Assembly: GCA_949316235.1 (NCBI GenBank)
Contig: OX438749.1
Span: forward strand, 18,058,414-18,122,413
Length of the DNA: 64,000 bases
Direction: 5' to 3'
Source: Oegoconia quadripuncta
Taxonomy: Eukaryota; Arthropoda; Insecta; Lepidoptera; Autostichidae
Positions within the stretch are counted from its first letter, which is position 1. The number at the start of each line of letters is the position of its first letter. The notes below the pieces were generated by a model that was given only the letters and a program-made list of their open reading frames with translations, was not told the origin of the DNA and did not search any database. The translations under genes and the position numbers were made by a program. Positions 62,313 through 64,000 of this stretch are shown here, piece after piece.

Positions 62313-63214
62313 GAGATGGTAATATACAATAAGAAAGTTATGATGCAATGAAATGTCTATGTTCTATATGAATTTTCTGTTACGAGATTGTATCAGTTAC
62401 CTTCTGGAATTTATCTAATATAGTCTATAAATTCAGCAATTTATAGGCATTATACGAATGCAATTAGCGCGCAAGGTGGAAAATGTCCGCTCTTGTTCAT
62501 GGATGAACATCTTTGCTCCTATCTAGTGTTTTTTTTTATTAAATAGGTTTACATCGCTTAGAGTAATGAAGCCTTATGTATATTACTTATTAGCTAAATC
62601 TACAAAAGTTATATGTTAACACCGCACGCATCAGATAGATTACGTAAAAATTATTAAATTCAAAAACAAGAAAAAAAAAATAACGTAGCGAGAAAAAAGT
62701 GTACCCATTTACCCTAAATAAAAGTTGATCATTCAAATAGAAGAGAAGCCCAGCTTACATACATGTAATGTAAGTGATATTGTGATAGAGGGTAAATAAC
62801 TTTTATACGAATTCACATTTCTTATTTTTTATTCAATACATTTAAACATATACATCCTACAGTCCTACAACATGAACTTACTTCAATATCGTCGCACCAC
62901 ACTACAATCTACGGATATTTCACGCCTTGCTGTCCTCCGATCAGATCGTTATCCTGTTCTGCTGGGCCCACCTTGTGATCGGCCTCACTATGTGTTCAGC
63001 TCGTGGATGCGCTCTATGTAGAAAATATATACAACACCATTAGTATACGAAGTGTGAATGTAATGTCGATTTAATTTTACTACCGTCTCGTTTATTATAA
63101 TTCTACAAACAGGCTACGCCAGTCCACCCCTGAAAATTTCGCTGATTGTGAGAGGATTTACTTCAAATACCACATGACGTGGCGGTATGCTTCCTTTTCT
63201 AATAGTAGGTATGG

Positions 63215-63782
63215 CCCAGGAAAAATACGGTAAAAAGTAGCTTAGCTAAACATAATTCAGAATCGACTTATATAATTGCTATATTATAGAGGTATGTTAG
63301 AGATGTAATTTTGAATAATTAAGCCTAAAAAAACGAGCGCTTAGTCTAGATTTTTTTAGGAAACCCTATTTTTAATTTGTATCTTAATAACAATAAATAC
63401 TAACAGATATTTAATTAGGGAGACTTTTCTTAAACACAGTTAACTTATTGATGAATAAAAACTAAGCATAGTTAGGCAAGTAGGTATGTGTTTTAGCTGA
63501 AAATGTCGTCGAACTGCATTGCTTAAGAAATAGAAATGAAAACTAATATTTTGTAACGATAATTTCCCTAAATGTTTTGAATTTAAAGAAATACCCATCA
63601 ATTGAGAATTTTTTTTTAAAGAACCACATTTTCAACTTTAGCTTATTTAGTTACTTAGTACTTGCGTTTCTTACAAATGCTTAACTTTTAGCAATTGTTA
63701 CTACATTTACAACACTTCATTAAATGTTTCAAGAAAATCGCGGTTATTCGTTTCTCCGAGGTCAAACCGTATTTTCCCTGGG
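63215..63782 (-). mobile_element. Unnamed about 565-bp DNA element, copy 2 (inverted)
   Basis: Reverse-oriented copy of 48178-48711. Ends CCAGGAAAAATACGGT and ACCGTATTTTCCCTGG. Shared internal stretches include TTAACTTATTGATGAATAAA and GATAATTTCCCTAAATGTTT. Non-coding. Confidence 0.75.
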
Positions 63783-64000
63783 CTAGTAGGCACAAAATAA
63801 ACCATCTCTTAAAAATATTCAACCCCTCCTTTTTATATTTTTGTTGTATTCTGTTCCTTTCTTTCTTTGTTTTCTTGTATATGTGCCAGTATATCTATCA
63901 GTAGCTTTAAACACATCAACGGTGTGTTGACTAATTTACATATAAAAAAAAGTTGGTAATCGCTCTAGCATGTGACCCTGGAGCCTGATTCTCACCTACT

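Larger units (their letters stand above)
59116..64000. other. 3' UTR and intergenic stretch, repeats only
   Basis: Beyond the cuticular 3' UTR I see no gene. A 50-codon frame near 62872 lies on a probable LINE fragment (minus-strand reading RPITRWAQQN) and is not supported as a gene. Confidence 0.5.

Noticed and set aside
62872..63021. Small 50-codon gene
   Set aside because: The opposite strand reads as a decayed LINE C-terminus; no other support.

Overview
This is a eukaryotic nuclear window, almost certainly from a butterfly or moth. It is AT-rich and gene-poor. Short exons are separated by introns crowded with tRNA-derived SINEs, Helitrons ending in the 'cgcggacgaagtcgcgggc' motif, CR1/Jockey- and RTE-type LINEs and mariner-like transposons. 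All three host genes recognised are on the + strand.

1-34.1 kb is the 3' three quarters of one gene, WDR81 (BEACH/WD40 endosomal protein). I placed 14 coding exons (about 1,570 codons) with matching splice phases. The BEACH domain itself lies upstream of the window; the first exon here carries the conserved block just after it. Six WD-repeat exons close the protein, with the stop at 34078-34080. Two introns dominate. The 14.1-kb intron 15972-30065 holds a four-level nest: a LINE (LINE-A) is split by a TTAA-flanked cut-and-paste element, which holds a second LINE (LINE-B), which is split by a Helitron. The 3.7-kb last intron holds a tRNA-SINE split by two different Tc1/mariner elements, both with open transposase frames. 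In each split the target sequence resumes at the base (and for the LINEs in frame), so the order of insertion can be read directly.

34.1-40.1 kb is intergenic and made largely of repeats. At 40159-43203 is an intronless P-type ATPase of the Na+/K+-ATPase alpha family (1,014 aa). Its catalytic motifs are intact, but a cation-site aspartate is replaced (Asn804) and several cardiac-glycoside contact positions are changed. This suggests a retroposed, functionally divergent paralog.

43.2-54.4 kb is another repeat-rich intergenic stretch. A cuticular protein gene of the RR-2 (chitin-binding) type follows: three exons between 54373 and 59115, with the short first exon not found. 59.1-64 kb has only repeats. 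One of them (63215-63782) is an inverted copy of an element at 48178-48711.

The three host genes have no evident functional link. The most interesting content is the transposon stratigraphy inside WDR81 and the unusual ATPase.
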